This document shows, piece by piece, positions 8,639 to 17,465 of a stretch of DNA of 64,000 nucleotides. Origin of the DNA: G016756615 sp050958605 (GTDB taxonomy: Bacteria > Pseudomonadota > Alphaproteobacteria > Rhizobiales > Rhizobiaceae); the NCBI RefSeq assembly GCF_050958605.1, contig NZ_JBJHDO010000011.1, positions 1 to 64,000 on the forward strand. The letters run 5' to 3'. Below the pieces are notes generated by a model. The model was not told the origin of the DNA. It was given only the letters and a program-made list of their open reading frames with translations, and ran no database searches. The translations under genes and the position numbers were made by a program. Within the stretch, counting starts at the first letter, position 1, and every line of letters begins with the position of its first letter.

Positions 8639-9293
8639 TCTTCTGCTCCTCATCGGCAAGGCCACGCTCGATACCCTGCGCATGGTGGCGATTGCGGGCC
8701 TCATCGGCTCGCTGGTCGGCCTGCCGATCGGTGTTTTCCTCGCGACCAGCGGCAAGGGCGAACTCTTTCCCGCGCCCACCGCCAACCGCCTTGTCGGGCT
8801 CGTGGTGAATGCCGCTCGCTCGACTCCATTCATCATTCTCGTCGTCGCGATCATTCCGTTCACACGCCTCGTCACCGGCACGTCGATCGGAACGAAGGCG
8901 GCGATCGTTCCCTTGACCGTCGCCACCATTCCGTTCTTCGCGCGTCTGGTCGAAGCGGCGATCCGCGACATCGACAAGGGCTTGATCGAAGCGGCGCGCG
9001 CGATGGGCGCCACGCCGATGCAGATCGTCTTCAAGGTACTGCTCGCCGAAGCCCGGCCGGCGCTGACGCTGGCGCTCACCATGACCATCGTCAGCCTGAT
9101 CGGCTATTCCGCAATGGTCGGCGCCGTCGGCGGCGGCGGTCTCGGCGACCTTGGCATCCGCTACGGCTATCAGCGCTTCATGCCCGACGTGATGCTCGTC
9201 GTCGTGGTGGTGCTCATCGTACTTGTGCAACTCGTGCAGGGCGCCGGCGACCGCCTGGCGCGACGGTTCGACAAGCGCAACCGCAAGACCTGA
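8628..9293 (+). CDS. metI: Methionine ABC transporter permease MetI
   Basis: A 221-residue inner-membrane permease with about five transmembrane helices. It has the EAA coupling loop for MetN: LIEAARAMGATPMQIV at residues 115-135, followed by LLAEARPAL. The glycine-rich GAVGGGGLGDLGIRYGY segment is diagnostic of MetI. ATG 8628 lies inside the end of metN, in the usual overlapping arrangement of metNI. It is followed 30 bases later by metQ. Confidence 0.92.
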   Translation: MSPDLLLLIGKATLDTLRMVAIAGLIGSLVGLPIGVFLATSGKGELFPAPTANRLVGLVVNAARSTPFIILVVAIIPFTRLVTGTSIGTKAAIVPLTVATIPFFARLVEAAIRDIDKGLIEAARAMGATPMQIVFKVLLAEARPALTLALTMTIVSLIGYSAMVGAVGGGGLGDLGIRYGYQRFMPDVMLVVVVVLIVLVQLVQGAGDRLARRFDKRNRKT

Positions 9294-9323
9294 ATTTTTC
9301 CTCCCGAGACCAAGGAGTCCCAA

Positions 9324-10103
9324 ATGAAAAACATCCTATTCGCAGCGGCATTCGCAGCCCTCTCAGCGGCCGGCACGGCCCATGCCGAAACCATCAAGGT
9401 CGGCGTCACCCCCGGCCCGCATGCGCAGATCATGGAAAAGGTCAGGGAAGTGGCCGCCCCCAAGGGCCTCGAGATCGAGATCCTCGAATTCTCCGACTAT
9501 GTGGTTCCCAACCAGGCGCTTGCCGATGGCGAGCTCAACGCCAACTCCTTCCAGCACAAGCCCTATCTCGACAATCAGGTCGCCGACCGAGGCTTCGACA
9601 TCGTCAGCGTCGCCTATACGGTCAACTTCCCGATGGGCGTCTATTCGCGGAAGGCGAAGAGCCTGGACGAACTGCCGGAGGGCGCGACGGTGGCGATCCC
9701 GAACGACCCCACCAATGGCGGCCGGGCGCTGCTGATCCTCGCCGACAAGGGCCTGATCAAGCTCAAGGAGGGCGCCGGCCTCAAGGCCGGGCCGGCCGAC
9801 GTCGCTGAAAATCCGAAGAACCTGACCTTCGCCGAGCTCGACGCCGCGCAGCTCCCGCGTTCGCTGGACGACGTGGATGCGGCGGTCATCAACACCAACT
9901 ACGCGCTCGAAGCAGGTTTCGATCCCGCCACGGACCCGATCGCCCGCGAGGGCGAAAAGGCGCCTTATATCAACATCCTGGCAGTCAACAGCAAGGACAA
10001 GGACGCCGCCTGGACCAAGACGCTGGTCGAAGCCTATCACAGCGAAGCGGTCAAGGCATTCATTGACGAGACCTTCAAGGGCTCCGTCATTCCGGCCTGG
10101 TGA
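9324..10103 (+). CDS. metQ: Methionine-binding protein MetQ (NlpA family)
   Basis: A 259-residue periplasmic binding protein of the NlpA/MetQ family. The signal peptide is about 21 residues ending THA; there is no lipobox Cys, so it appears soluble rather than a lipoprotein. Family marks are KVGVTPGPHAQIM, the acidic YVVPNQALADGELNAN stretch, FQHKPYLD, and the ATVAIPNDPTNGGRAL hinge. A Shine-Dalgarno AAGGAG precedes the start. It completes metNIQ. Methionine is the expected ligand by family and operon, but some NlpA proteins bind other small substrates. Confidence 0.92.
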   Translation: MKNILFAAAFAALSAAGTAHAETIKVGVTPGPHAQIMEKVREVAAPKGLEIEILEFSDYVVPNQALADGELNANSFQHKPYLDNQVADRGFDIVSVAYTVNFPMGVYSRKAKSLDELPEGATVAIPNDPTNGGRALLILADKGLIKLKEGAGLKAGPADVAENPKNLTFAELDAAQLPRSLDDVDAAVINTNYALEAGFDPATDPIAREGEKAPYINILAVNSKDKDAAWTKTLVEAYHSEAVKAFIDETFKGSVIPAW

Positions 10104-10144
10104 GGTCATGTCCCACCTGCGCGGACAGCGATTGACGGTTCGAC

Positions 10145-10250
10145 AAGCCCCTCATCCGCCTGCCGGCACCTTCTCCCCGTAAAGAACGGGGAGAAGACCG
10201 ATGTCGTCTCCGCTTTCGCCAATCGCCAACGGATGGCGACTGGCGAAACC
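10145..10250 (+). repeat. Rhizobial intergenic palindromic repeat, copy 2
   Basis: AAGCCCCTCATCCGCCTGCC, then a hairpin CTTCTCCCCG-TAAAGAA-CGGGGAGAAG, then CTTTCGCCAATCG and GGCGACTGGCGA. It is the inverted counterpart of the block at 11-122, about 10 kb away, so the two copies bracket the arginine-to-metQ segment in opposite orientation. Confidence 0.7.
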
Positions 10251-10391
10251 AAAGCGGCCGTCGTATCTCTCCCCGCTCGCGGCTCTCGCATTCACACATC
10301 TTGGGAGGACACCTTGGTTGGTAAAATACATCGTGCAACCCATGGAAAGCTCAAAGAGCGGGATGGTGCCGGTGTCGATTCGGTCATTTCG

Positions 10392-10644
10392 TTCGTTCTG
10401 CACCGTTGGGTGGGTTGCTCAACCGTAACGGAATGGATCCTCGGATCAGCTCGCCCGCTGGCGCGGGCTCCCGTCCGAGGATGACGATTGCGTTGAAGGC
10501 CTGCCCCAAATCTCCAACATTGGCGATCGGCATCGCCATAGAAGCTTCGTCATCCTCGGGCCGGCGCCGAGCGAAGCGAAGGCGACGTGACCCGTGGATC
10601 CATTCCGTTACGGTTGGGCAACCCACCCAACGGTGCAGAACGAA
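10392..10644. repeat. 253-bp MITE-like palindromic element
   Basis: The 49 bases 10392-10440 are the reverse complement of 10596-10644 with a single mismatch. Further inward, CCGAGGATGACG (around 10475) and CGTCATCCTCGG (around 10549) also pair. No coding potential is visible between the arms. The layout of long near-perfect terminal inverted repeats without a transposase is that of a miniature inverted-repeat element or a rhizobial palindromic repeat. No target-site duplication was seen by eye. Confidence 0.7.
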
Positions 10645-10723
10645 GTGGCCGAACGGCAGTGACAGCAGCCATCATCCGATCCTACCGTACCGCCCGAGAT
10701 GTGTGAATCCGATAGCCGTTTTT

Positions 10724-10760
10724 TACGGGGAGAGATGTCCGGCAGGACAGTGAGGGGCAA
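10724..10760 (-). repeat. Rhizobial intergenic repeat, partial copy 3
   Basis: ACGGGGAGAGATGTCCGGCA followed by GTGAGGGGCA matches the core and one flank of the repeat at 11-122, in the same orientation. It is shorter and more diverged. Together with the other two repeats it fills the 750-base gap between metQ and uppP, in which no gene is visible. Confidence 0.55.
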
Positions 10761-10854
10761 CTCGCTGCTGCCAGCAGCCTAACCTTTTAGCTTCGCCGTC
10801 TTCTGGTCACGAAGCGGCGGGAGAAGGCATCAAGCGGGCAGCAGGCCGCCTTCC

Positions 10855-11661
10855 TCACCCCCAGATGTAAAGCGCGGCCAGACCCACCGCGCCGACGATG
10901 AGGCGCCACCAGCCGAACAGCGCGTAGCCGTGACGCGAGACGTAGTCGAGCAGATAGCGCACGACGATGACCGCCATGATGAAGGCCGCGATGAAGCCGG
11001 TCGTGATGATGGGCAGGTCGGCCGATGTCAGTACGGCGCGGTTCTTGAAGAGGTCGTAGGCGAATGCCCCGGCCATGGTCGGCATGGCGAGATAGAAGGA
11101 AAATTCCGCCGCCGAGCGTTTGTCGGCCCCGAAAAGCAGCCCTCCCACGATGGTCGAACCGGAGCGGGACGTACCGGGGATCATGGCAAGGCATTGGAAG
11201 AGGCCAATGCCGAGATAGACAGGCAGCGGGAAATCCATCACGTCGTGGTATTTCGGCTTGAGCGCCAACCGGTCGACCCAGAGGAGCACGATACCGCCGA
11301 GGATCAGCATGATGCAGATCAGTTTCGGCGTCTCGAACAGCACCGTCTTGATGAAATCATGCGCTAGGGCGCCGATCACGGCGGCGGGCAGAAAAGCGAC
11401 GAGGATGCCGAGCACGAAACGCTGCGCCAGCCCGCTGCGCGGCAGGTCGGCCGCGAGCTTCAGAAGCTTCGACGCATAAACGCTGAGGATCGCCAGGATC
11501 GCGCCGAGCTGGATCAGCACCTCGAAGGCCTTGCCGGTCGATTGAAAGCCGAGAAAATGCCCGGCCAGCAATATATGCCCCGTCGAGGAGACCGGGATGA
11601 ATTCGGTCAGTCCTTCGAGCAGGCCAAGCATGAGCGCGTCGACGATGGTCTGATTTTCCAT
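10855..11661 (-). CDS. uppP: Undecaprenyl-diphosphatase UppP/BacA
   Basis: A 268-residue polytopic membrane protein that dephosphorylates undecaprenyl diphosphate, recycling the lipid carrier for peptidoglycan and surface polysaccharides; it also confers bacitracin tolerance. Both family signatures are present: the N-terminal LTEFIPVSSTGH at residues 18-29 and the central PGTSRSGSTI at about 161-170. Seven to eight hydrophobic segments follow the usual spacing. Length is normal. It is divergent from the GST gene, with 162 bases between them. Confidence 0.95.
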   Translation of the reverse strand: MENQTIVDALMLGLLEGLTEFIPVSSTGHILLAGHFLGFQSTGKAFEVLIQLGAILAILSVYASKLLKLAADLPRSGLAQRFVLGILVAFLPAAVIGALAHDFIKTVLFETPKLICIMLILGGIVLLWVDRLALKPKYHDVMDFPLPVYLGIGLFQCLAMIPGTSRSGSTIVGGLLFGADKRSAAEFSFYLAMPTMAGAFAYDLFKNRAVLTSADLPIITTGFIAAFIMAVIVVRYLLDYVSRHGYALFGWWRLIVGAVGLAALYIWG

Positions 11662-11823
11662 TACTCACCCTGGAGAACACACCCTTGGGAAGGCGGAACG
11701 TTTGCTTGTCATGGCGACGAAGTGTCCCTATAGCTCGGAACGCCTCGACGGCTGGCGTGAATCGCGGCCAAGACTTACGGGCCCGGTCATCGATTGGCTA
11801 GAGCCCGTCGAAAATAACGGACC

Positions 11824-12516
11824 ATGCTGACGCTTTTTCATCAACCCCTGTTCGCCTCCTGCCGTTTCGTACGCCTTTCCTTCGGCGAGTATGGCGAGGA
11901 GCTGGCGCTCATCGAGGAGAAGCCCTGGGCCAGGCGCAAGGAGTTCCTGACGCTCAACCCGGCCGGCACCTTGCCCGTGCTCCTGGCCGAAGGCGACGTG
12001 CCGATCGTCGGCGCTGGCGTGATCGCGGAATATCTGGACGAGACGCGCGGCGTGCTCAAGCGCGAGAGGCGGCTGCTCGCCGAGGATCCGATGGAGCGGG
12101 CCGAGATCCGCCGCATCGTCGACTGGTATCTGGTCAAGACGGAAAGCGAGGTCGCCCGGCACCTGGTGCGCGAGCGCGTGCTGAAGCCGCATATGCCCAA
12201 CACGCAGGGCGGCGGCTCGCCCGATTCAGGCGCGATCCGCGCCGCGCGCTCCAACATCCGCCAGCATATGAAATACACGAACTGGCTGGCCGGCACGCGC
12301 AACTGGCTGGCCGGTCCGCGCCTGACCTATGCCGACCTCGCCGCCGCCGCCAGCCTCTCCGTCCTCGACTATCTCGGTGAGATCGACTGGACCGACTATC
12401 GCGCCGCGCGCGACTGGTACACGCGTATCAAGTCGCGGCCTTCGTTCCGGCCGCTGCTCGCCGACAGGGTGCGCGGCCTTTCCCCGGTGTCCCACTATGC
12501 GGACCTCGATTTCTGA
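11824..12516 (+). CDS. Glutathione S-transferase family protein
   Basis: A 230-residue cytosolic GST. The N-terminal thioredoxin-like half starts LTLFHQPLFASCRFVRL, with the NPAGTLPVLL cis-proline segment and a glutathione-binding region around AEYLDE. The all-helical C-terminal half has the TYADLAAAASLSVLDYLGE N-capping motif with Asp. The substrate is unknown. The 3' end overlaps queG by 20 bases, so the two are probably translated from one message. Confidence 0.85.
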   Translation: MLTLFHQPLFASCRFVRLSFGEYGEELALIEEKPWARRKEFLTLNPAGTLPVLLAEGDVPIVGAGVIAEYLDETRGVLKRERRLLAEDPMERAEIRRIVDWYLVKTESEVARHLVRERVLKPHMPNTQGGGSPDSGAIRAARSNIRQHMKYTNWLAGTRNWLAGPRLTYADLAAAASLSVLDYLGEIDWTDYRAARDWYTRIKSRPSFRPLLADRVRGLSPVSHYADLDF

Positions 12517-13669
12517 CGACAGGAATCGTCGCGGGAAGCTCCGCGATTTCATCGCGTCGGAAGCGCGACGCGCCGGCTTCGACGCGATCGCGGTCACACG
12601 GCCGGATTCCATCCCCCGGGCGCCGGCCCGCCTCAAGGAATTCGTCGCGAACGGACAGCACGGCTCCATGAGCTGGATCGCCGAGACTCTGGAACGGCGC
12701 GCCAAACCCTCGGTGCTCTGGCCGGAGGTGCGTTCGATCGTCGTGCTCGCCATGAACTACGGCCCCGGCCTCGATCCTCGCGCCCTCCAGTCCAGACGCG
12801 ATCGCGCCGCCATTTCCGTCTATGCGCGCAATCGCGACTATCACGACGTGATCAAGGGCCGGCTCAAGGAGATCGCCGGCAAGATCGTCGCCCGCGCCGG
12901 CGGCGACGTGAAGGTCTTCGTCGACACCGCCCCCGTCATGGAAAAGCCGCTGGCCGAGGCCGCCGGGCTCGGCTGGCAAGGCAAGCACACCAACCTCGTC
13001 AATCGCGATTTCGGGTCCTGGCTTTTCCTCGGCACGATCTTCACCACGGCCGAGCTCGAGCCGGATGACCCCGAGCCTGACCGCTGCGGCTCCTGCCGCG
13101 CCTGCTTGGACGCCTGCCCGACCAGCGCCTTCCCCGCGCCCTACCGGCTCGATGCGCGCCGCTGCATCTCCTACCTGACCATCGAGAACAAGGGGCCTAT
13201 TCCCGTCGAGTTCCGCGAGGCGATCGGCAACCGCATCTATGGCTGCGACGATTGTCTCGCCGCCTGTCCATGGAACAAGTTCGCCAAGGCCGCGTCGGAA
13301 GCGAAGCTCGCCGCGCGAGAAGACCTCAAGGCACCTGGGATCGCCGACCTCCTGGTGCTCGACGACGCGGCGTTCCGGGCGCTCTTTTCCGGCTCGCCTG
13401 TCAAGCGCATCGGCCGCGACCGCTTCATCCGCAATGTCCTGATCGCGGCGGCAAATTCCGGCGATGCTTCGCTCGCCGCGCGCTGCGAAGCGCTGATTGA
13501 GGACCAGGCGCCGCTGGTGCGTGGGGCAGCCGTCTGGGCGCTATCCAGGCTCGTGCCGGAAGACAGGCTGACTGCCGTCGCCGCGCGACGGCTGCCGGAC
13601 GAGACCGACGCCGGCGTTCGCGGCGAATGGGAGATCGTGCTGAGAAGAAAGGCACCGGAACCGGCATGA
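12497..13669 (+). CDS. queG: Epoxyqueuosine reductase QueG
   Basis: A 390-residue cobalamin-dependent iron-sulfur enzyme that makes queuosine in tRNA by reducing epoxyqueuosine. The two [4Fe-4S] motifs are seen as C197xxC200xxC203xxxCP and, completed from Cys223, as C250xxC253xxxCPWN. The catalytic-type Asp143 is in FVDTAPVMEK. The C terminus is a HEAT-like repeat region (LVRGAAVWALSRL). ATG 12497 sits inside the GST gene and gives the conserved N terminus. The TGA overlaps the ATG of the next gene (ATGA). Confidence 0.95.
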   Translation: MRTSISDDRNRRGKLRDFIASEARRAGFDAIAVTRPDSIPRAPARLKEFVANGQHGSMSWIAETLERRAKPSVLWPEVRSIVVLAMNYGPGLDPRALQSRRDRAAISVYARNRDYHDVIKGRLKEIAGKIVARAGGDVKVFVDTAPVMEKPLAEAAGLGWQGKHTNLVNRDFGSWLFLGTIFTTAELEPDDPEPDRCGSCRACLDACPTSAFPAPYRLDARRCISYLTIENKGPIPVEFREAIGNRIYGCDDCLAACPWNKFAKAASEAKLAAREDLKAPGIADLLVLDDAAFRALFSGSPVKRIGRDRFIRNVLIAAANSGDASLAARCEALIEDQAPLVRGAAVWALSRLVPEDRLTAVAARRLPDETDAGVRGEWEIVLRRKAPEPA

Positions 13670-14580
13670 CGAAGAACATCTTCATTTTCGGCGCCGGTTA
13701 TTCCGGCCGGGCCTTCGGAGCGATGAAGCCGGCTGAGACGGCGATCGCCGGCACCACGCGCTCCCCTGCCCGCTTCGAGACCCTGCGCCGATCCGGCATC
13801 GCGCCCCACCTCTTCGACGGCAAGTCGCTAACGCCGGAGGTCGCCGACGCGCTGGCCGAGGTGACGCATCTCGTCGTTTCCGCCGCCCCCGACGACAACG
13901 GCGACCCGGTCCTCGCAGCGGCGGCGGAAGCGATCCGGACCGGAATGCCCAATGTCGAATGGATCGGCTATCTCTCGACGGTCGGCGTTTATGGCGACCA
14001 TGGCGGAGCCTGGGTCGACGAGACAAGCGAGTGCCGGCCTGTTTCCGGGCGATCTCGGGCAAGGCTCGCAGCGGAGAATGCTTGGGCCGCGCTGGGCGCG
14101 GAGACCGGCCTGCCTGTCGCCGTGCTTCGCCTTTCCGGCATTTACGGCCCTGGCCGCAACGCCTTCGTCAATCTGGAGGAAGGCTCGGCCAAGCGCCTGA
14201 TCAAGGCAGAACAAGTCTTCAACCGTATCCATGTCGAGGATATAGCGGGCGTCTTGTGGCACCTGATCGGGGCCGACAGAGGCGGCGTGTTCAACGTCAC
14301 CGACGATGAGCCGGCTCCGCCGCAGGATGTCGTGACATACGCCGCGGAACTGATGGGCGCCGAACCGCCGCCTGAGATTCCTTTCGAGACCGCCCAACTT
14401 TCGCCCATGGCGCGGTCATTCTATGGCGAGAACAAACGCGTCTCGAACGCCAGGATCAAGGCCGCGGGGTACCGGTTCCGCTTTCCCCATTATCGTGCGG
14501 CCTTCGAAATCATGTGGCGCGAGTCGCGCTGGAAAGGCGAAGGGGCGGCCGACGCGCGCAGCCCCATTCGTCGGGGGTAA
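13666..14580 (+). CDS. NAD(P)-binding epimerase/SDR-like protein
   Basis: A 304-residue Rossmann protein beginning MTKNIFIFGAGYSGRAF with the GAGYSG dinucleotide motif at residues 9-14. It has a short extended-SDR architecture: YLSTVGVYGDHGGAWVDE, LRLSGIYGPGRN and a C-terminal FNRIHVEDIAGVL segment. This matches the family usually annotated as SDR family oxidoreductase (YeeZ-like). Substrate is unknown. It is coupled to queG by a four-base overlap, a linkage common in rhizobia. Confidence 0.82.
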   Translation: MTKNIFIFGAGYSGRAFGAMKPAETAIAGTTRSPARFETLRRSGIAPHLFDGKSLTPEVADALAEVTHLVVSAAPDDNGDPVLAAAAEAIRTGMPNVEWIGYLSTVGVYGDHGGAWVDETSECRPVSGRSRARLAAENAWAALGAETGLPVAVLRLSGIYGPGRNAFVNLEEGSAKRLIKAEQVFNRIHVEDIAGVLWHLIGADRGGVFNVTDDEPAPPQDVVTYAAELMGAEPPPEIPFETAQLSPMARSFYGENKRVSNARIKAAGYRFRFPHYRAAFEIMWRESRWKGEGAADARSPIRRG

Positions 14581-14667
14581 GCCTGCCTCTCCTCGGCCGG
14601 CCTTAACCTTTAGGTAACCAGCAGGCGGGAGACTCTCCTCGCCTGTCGCGCCGGCGGAGAACGGGGA

Positions 14668-15729
14668 ATGATCATGCTGCAGAAAATCCGGCGATTCGCG
14701 GCCTACGCCTTCGTCGCCCTTGGCGCGACCATCCTTGTGCCGGCCGAATCCACCGCGGAAGAACTCGCAAAGAACCTGTTCGGTAGCCAGAAGCTGCCGG
14801 CCGCCACGGCCGCCCGCTCCTACGGCTTCTACAGCAAGGGTTGTTTTTCCGGCGGTGTCGCCATTGCAACGGACGGCCCGACCTGGCAGGCGATGCGCCT
14901 CTCGCGCAATCGCCGCTGGGGCCATCCCGTCATGATCAACCTCATCGAGAAACTGTCGCGCGAGGCGACCGCGGATGGCTGGCCCGGCCTGCTCGTCGGC
15001 GACATCTCGCAGCCCCGCGGCGGCCCGATGCTTACCGGCCACGCCTCGCACCAGATCGGCCTCGACGCCGATATCTGGCTGACCCCGATGCCCGACCGCC
15101 GCTTGTCGGCCAGTCAACGCGAGAATATGAGCGCGACCTCGATGATCCGGAAAGGCGGGCTGACGGTCGACGAGCGTGTCTGGACATCCGCTCATGCGCG
15201 GCTCCTGAAACGCGCAGCGAGCTATCCCGAGGTGGAGCGCATCCTCGTCCATCCCGGCATCAAGAAGAAGCTCTGCGATACTGTGAAGGGCGACCGCTCC
15301 TGGCTGCGCAAGGTCCGTCCCTTCTGGGGGCACGATTATCATTTCCATATCCGCATCGGCTGCCAGCCGGGATCGTCCGGCTGCAAGACGCAGGCGACCG
15401 TTCCACCGGGCGACGGCTGCGACAAGTCGCTCGCCTGGTGGTTCACCGAGGAGCCATGGCGTCCCAACAAGAATCCGGACGCGCCAAAGGCGCGCGACCT
15501 CATGACGATGGCGAGCCTGCCCAGGGAATGCCGCGCGGTGCTGGGGGCTCCAGAGCCCGTCTCGGAAGCGGCGGTGACTGTCGGCGGCAGCGGCACGGCG
15601 GTCGCCACGGCTCCGACGACGAATGACGGAGCCGGTCTGATCGATCCGTCGGCACCCCCCATTTCCGCCAGTGCCTATGCGGCGACGCCCGACACCGGCA
15701 TCCCGCTGCCGAGGCCCCGCCCGAATTGA
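14668..15729 (+). CDS. mepA: Penicillin-insensitive murein endopeptidase MepA
   Basis: A 353-residue periplasmic zinc peptidase of the LAS family that cuts D-Ala-mDAP cross-bridges in peptidoglycan. An N-terminal signal sequence of about 30 residues is followed by the signatures GHASHQIGLDADIWL (metal His and Asp), ILVHPGIKKKLC, and HDYHFHIRIGC with the HxH zinc ligands. Multiple Cys residues are consistent with the disulfides of MepA. The last ~60 residues are a low-complexity Ala/Pro/Thr tail ending PRPRPN, longer than in enterobacteria. ATG 14668 follows GGGGA. Confidence 0.93.
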   Translation: MIMLQKIRRFAAYAFVALGATILVPAESTAEELAKNLFGSQKLPAATAARSYGFYSKGCFSGGVAIATDGPTWQAMRLSRNRRWGHPVMINLIEKLSREATADGWPGLLVGDISQPRGGPMLTGHASHQIGLDADIWLTPMPDRRLSASQRENMSATSMIRKGGLTVDERVWTSAHARLLKRAASYPEVERILVHPGIKKKLCDTVKGDRSWLRKVRPFWGHDYHFHIRIGCQPGSSGCKTQATVPPGDGCDKSLAWWFTEEPWRPNKNPDAPKARDLMTMASLPRECRAVLGAPEPVSEAAVTVGGSGTAVATAPTTNDGAGLIDPSAPPISASAYAATPDTGIPLPRPRPN

Positions 15730-15733
15730 TCGG

Positions 15734-15766
15734 GCGGCATCGGCCGGATGCTCGGTCCGATGCCGC
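15734..15766. terminator. Hairpin downstream of mepA
   Basis: GCGGCATCGG (15734-15743) pairs perfectly with CCGATGCCGC (15757-15766), starting five bases after the mepA stop. No T-run follows, so it may be a weak or Rho-dependent terminator, or an RNA-stabilising stem. Confidence 0.45.
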
Positions 15767-15846
15767 GCGTCGATCCCCGGGGACTTTCCTTGCAAGAGCG
15801 GCTTGGTTATAGGCTTCAACCGATTTAATCGGTTCAGCATCTCGGC

Positions 15847-16272
15847 ATGGCCCATCGCTTTCGCCTCGCATTGATCGCACATGACGAAAAGAAGGACGAC
15901 ATGGTGGCCTTCGCGGTGGCCCATGCCGCTTTCCTCGAGGGCTGCGACATCGTCCCCACCGGGACGACCGGCGCTCGCGTTGCGGAAGCCTGCCCGCGCC
16001 TTTCGGTCAAGCGCCTGAAAAGCGGGCCTCTCGGCGGGGACCAGCAGATCGGGGCGCTGATTGCCGAGGGCGAGGTGGACGCCCTGATTTTCTTCGTCGA
16101 TCCCTTGACGCCGATGCCTCATGACGTTGATGTCAAGGCCTTGATGCGACTGGCAATCGTTTACAATGTGCCGACCGCCCTCAATCGGGCGACGGCGGAA
16201 CTGATTTTGGCAGAAGCGGCCGAAACCACCGGCCGTTCGAAAGGAACCGGCAAGAATGCCGAGCGCACATGA
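15847..16272 (+). CDS. mgsA: Methylglyoxal synthase
   Basis: A 141-residue cytosolic enzyme converting dihydroxyacetone phosphate to methylglyoxal and phosphate, a bypass used under phosphate limitation. Motifs are LALIAHDEKKDDMVAF, GTTGARV (phosphate binding), KSGPLGGDQQIGALI with the catalytic-type Asp, and FFVDPLTPMPHDVDVKALMR. Length is close to E. coli MgsA (152). The end overlaps the glk start by 17 bases, so both sugar enzymes are likely co-translated. Confidence 0.94.
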   Translation: MAHRFRLALIAHDEKKDDMVAFAVAHAAFLEGCDIVPTGTTGARVAEACPRLSVKRLKSGPLGGDQQIGALIAEGEVDALIFFVDPLTPMPHDVDVKALMRLAIVYNVPTALNRATAELILAEAAETTGRSKGTGKNAERT

Positions 16273-17284
16273 CGACGAAACGACCCTGAAGTTCCCGATC
16301 CTGATCGGCGATATCGGCGGTACCAATGCGCGCTTCGCCATATTGGTCGATTCCTATGCGGAGCCCAAGGAATTCCCGATCGTGCGGACGGCCGACTTCG
16401 CCACGATCGACGACGCCATCCAGGCATCGATCCTCGATCGCACCTCGGTGCAGCCGCGTACGGCCGTGCTGGCCGTGGCGGGGCCGGTGGATGGGGACGA
16501 AATCGCACTCACCAACTGCGACTGGGTCGTGCGCCCGAAAGTGATGTTCGAGACGCTCGGCCTGAGCGACATCATCGTGCTCAACGATTTCGAGGCCCAG
16601 GCGCTCGCCGTGGTAGCGCTTGGCGACGAGCACATGGAGAAGATCGGCCCCGGCGAGCCCGAGGCCTCGGGCAGCCGCGTGGTGCTCGGCCCCGGCACGG
16701 GCCTTGGCGTGGCCGGGCTGATTCACGCCTGCCACCGCTGGATCCCCGTTCCCGGCGAAGGCGGACACATGGACATCGGCCCGCGCACGCCGCGTGATCA
16801 TCAGATCTTCCCGCACATCGAGCCGATCGAGGGCCGCATCTCGGGCGAGCAGATCCTGTGCGGGCGCGGCCTTGTCAATGTCTACAACGCCATCGCCAAG
16901 GTCGAGAGCCAGACGCCCCGCTTCACCGCCCCGGCGGAGATCACCGGCGCCGCGCTGGAGCGCTCGGACCGGCTGGCTGAGGAGTCTCTCGAATTCTTCG
17001 TCACCTGCCTCGGCCGGACGGCGGGCGACCTGGCGCTGGTGTTCAAGAGCCGCGGCGGCGTCTATCTCACCGGCGGCATCGCCCAGAAGATCGTTCCTGC
17101 CCTGAAGGCCGGGAATTTCCGGGCAGCTTTCGAGGACAAAGCCCCGCACCGCGAGTTGCTCCGCTCCATGCCGGTCTATGTCATCACCCACCCGCTCGCC
17201 GCGCTCGCCGGCCTTGCCGCCTATGCGCGCACCCCTTCCCGTTTCGGGGTCGAAACGCACGGCCGGCGGTGGACGAAGGCATAA
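16256..17284 (+). CDS. glk: Glucokinase
   Basis: A 342-residue ROK-unrelated bacterial glucokinase (Glk/hexokinase fold) that phosphorylates glucose with ATP. It starts with the phosphate-1 motif GDIGGTNARFAIL. It also has LAVAGPVDGDEIALTNCDW, the sugar-binding LNDFEAQALAV, the adenosine region VLGPGTGLGV, and the zinc-independent GEGGHMDIGPR signature. A C-terminal GGVYLTGGIAQKI segment completes it. ATG 16256 overlaps the end of mgsA. Confidence 0.94.
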   Translation: MPSAHDDETTLKFPILIGDIGGTNARFAILVDSYAEPKEFPIVRTADFATIDDAIQASILDRTSVQPRTAVLAVAGPVDGDEIALTNCDWVVRPKVMFETLGLSDIIVLNDFEAQALAVVALGDEHMEKIGPGEPEASGSRVVLGPGTGLGVAGLIHACHRWIPVPGEGGHMDIGPRTPRDHQIFPHIEPIEGRISGEQILCGRGLVNVYNAIAKVESQTPRFTAPAEITGAALERSDRLAEESLEFFVTCLGRTAGDLALVFKSRGGVYLTGGIAQKIVPALKAGNFRAAFEDKAPHRELLRSMPVYVITHPLAALAGLAAYARTPSRFGVETHGRRWTKA

Positions 17285-17465
17285 TTCGGTGCGCCTGGCC
17301 CGGGGCTTCGATGATTGACCGTTTGCGCCGCAGACAGCCGCGGCCGATGCCGTCCATGCCAAGATCGTTGGTGTAAAGGATCGAGCGACATTTGGCATAA
17401 GCCCATTTTCCCACCACGATTGTTGTCTTCATGCCATAGGCAACCGGCCCCGATGACGTTAAGAG

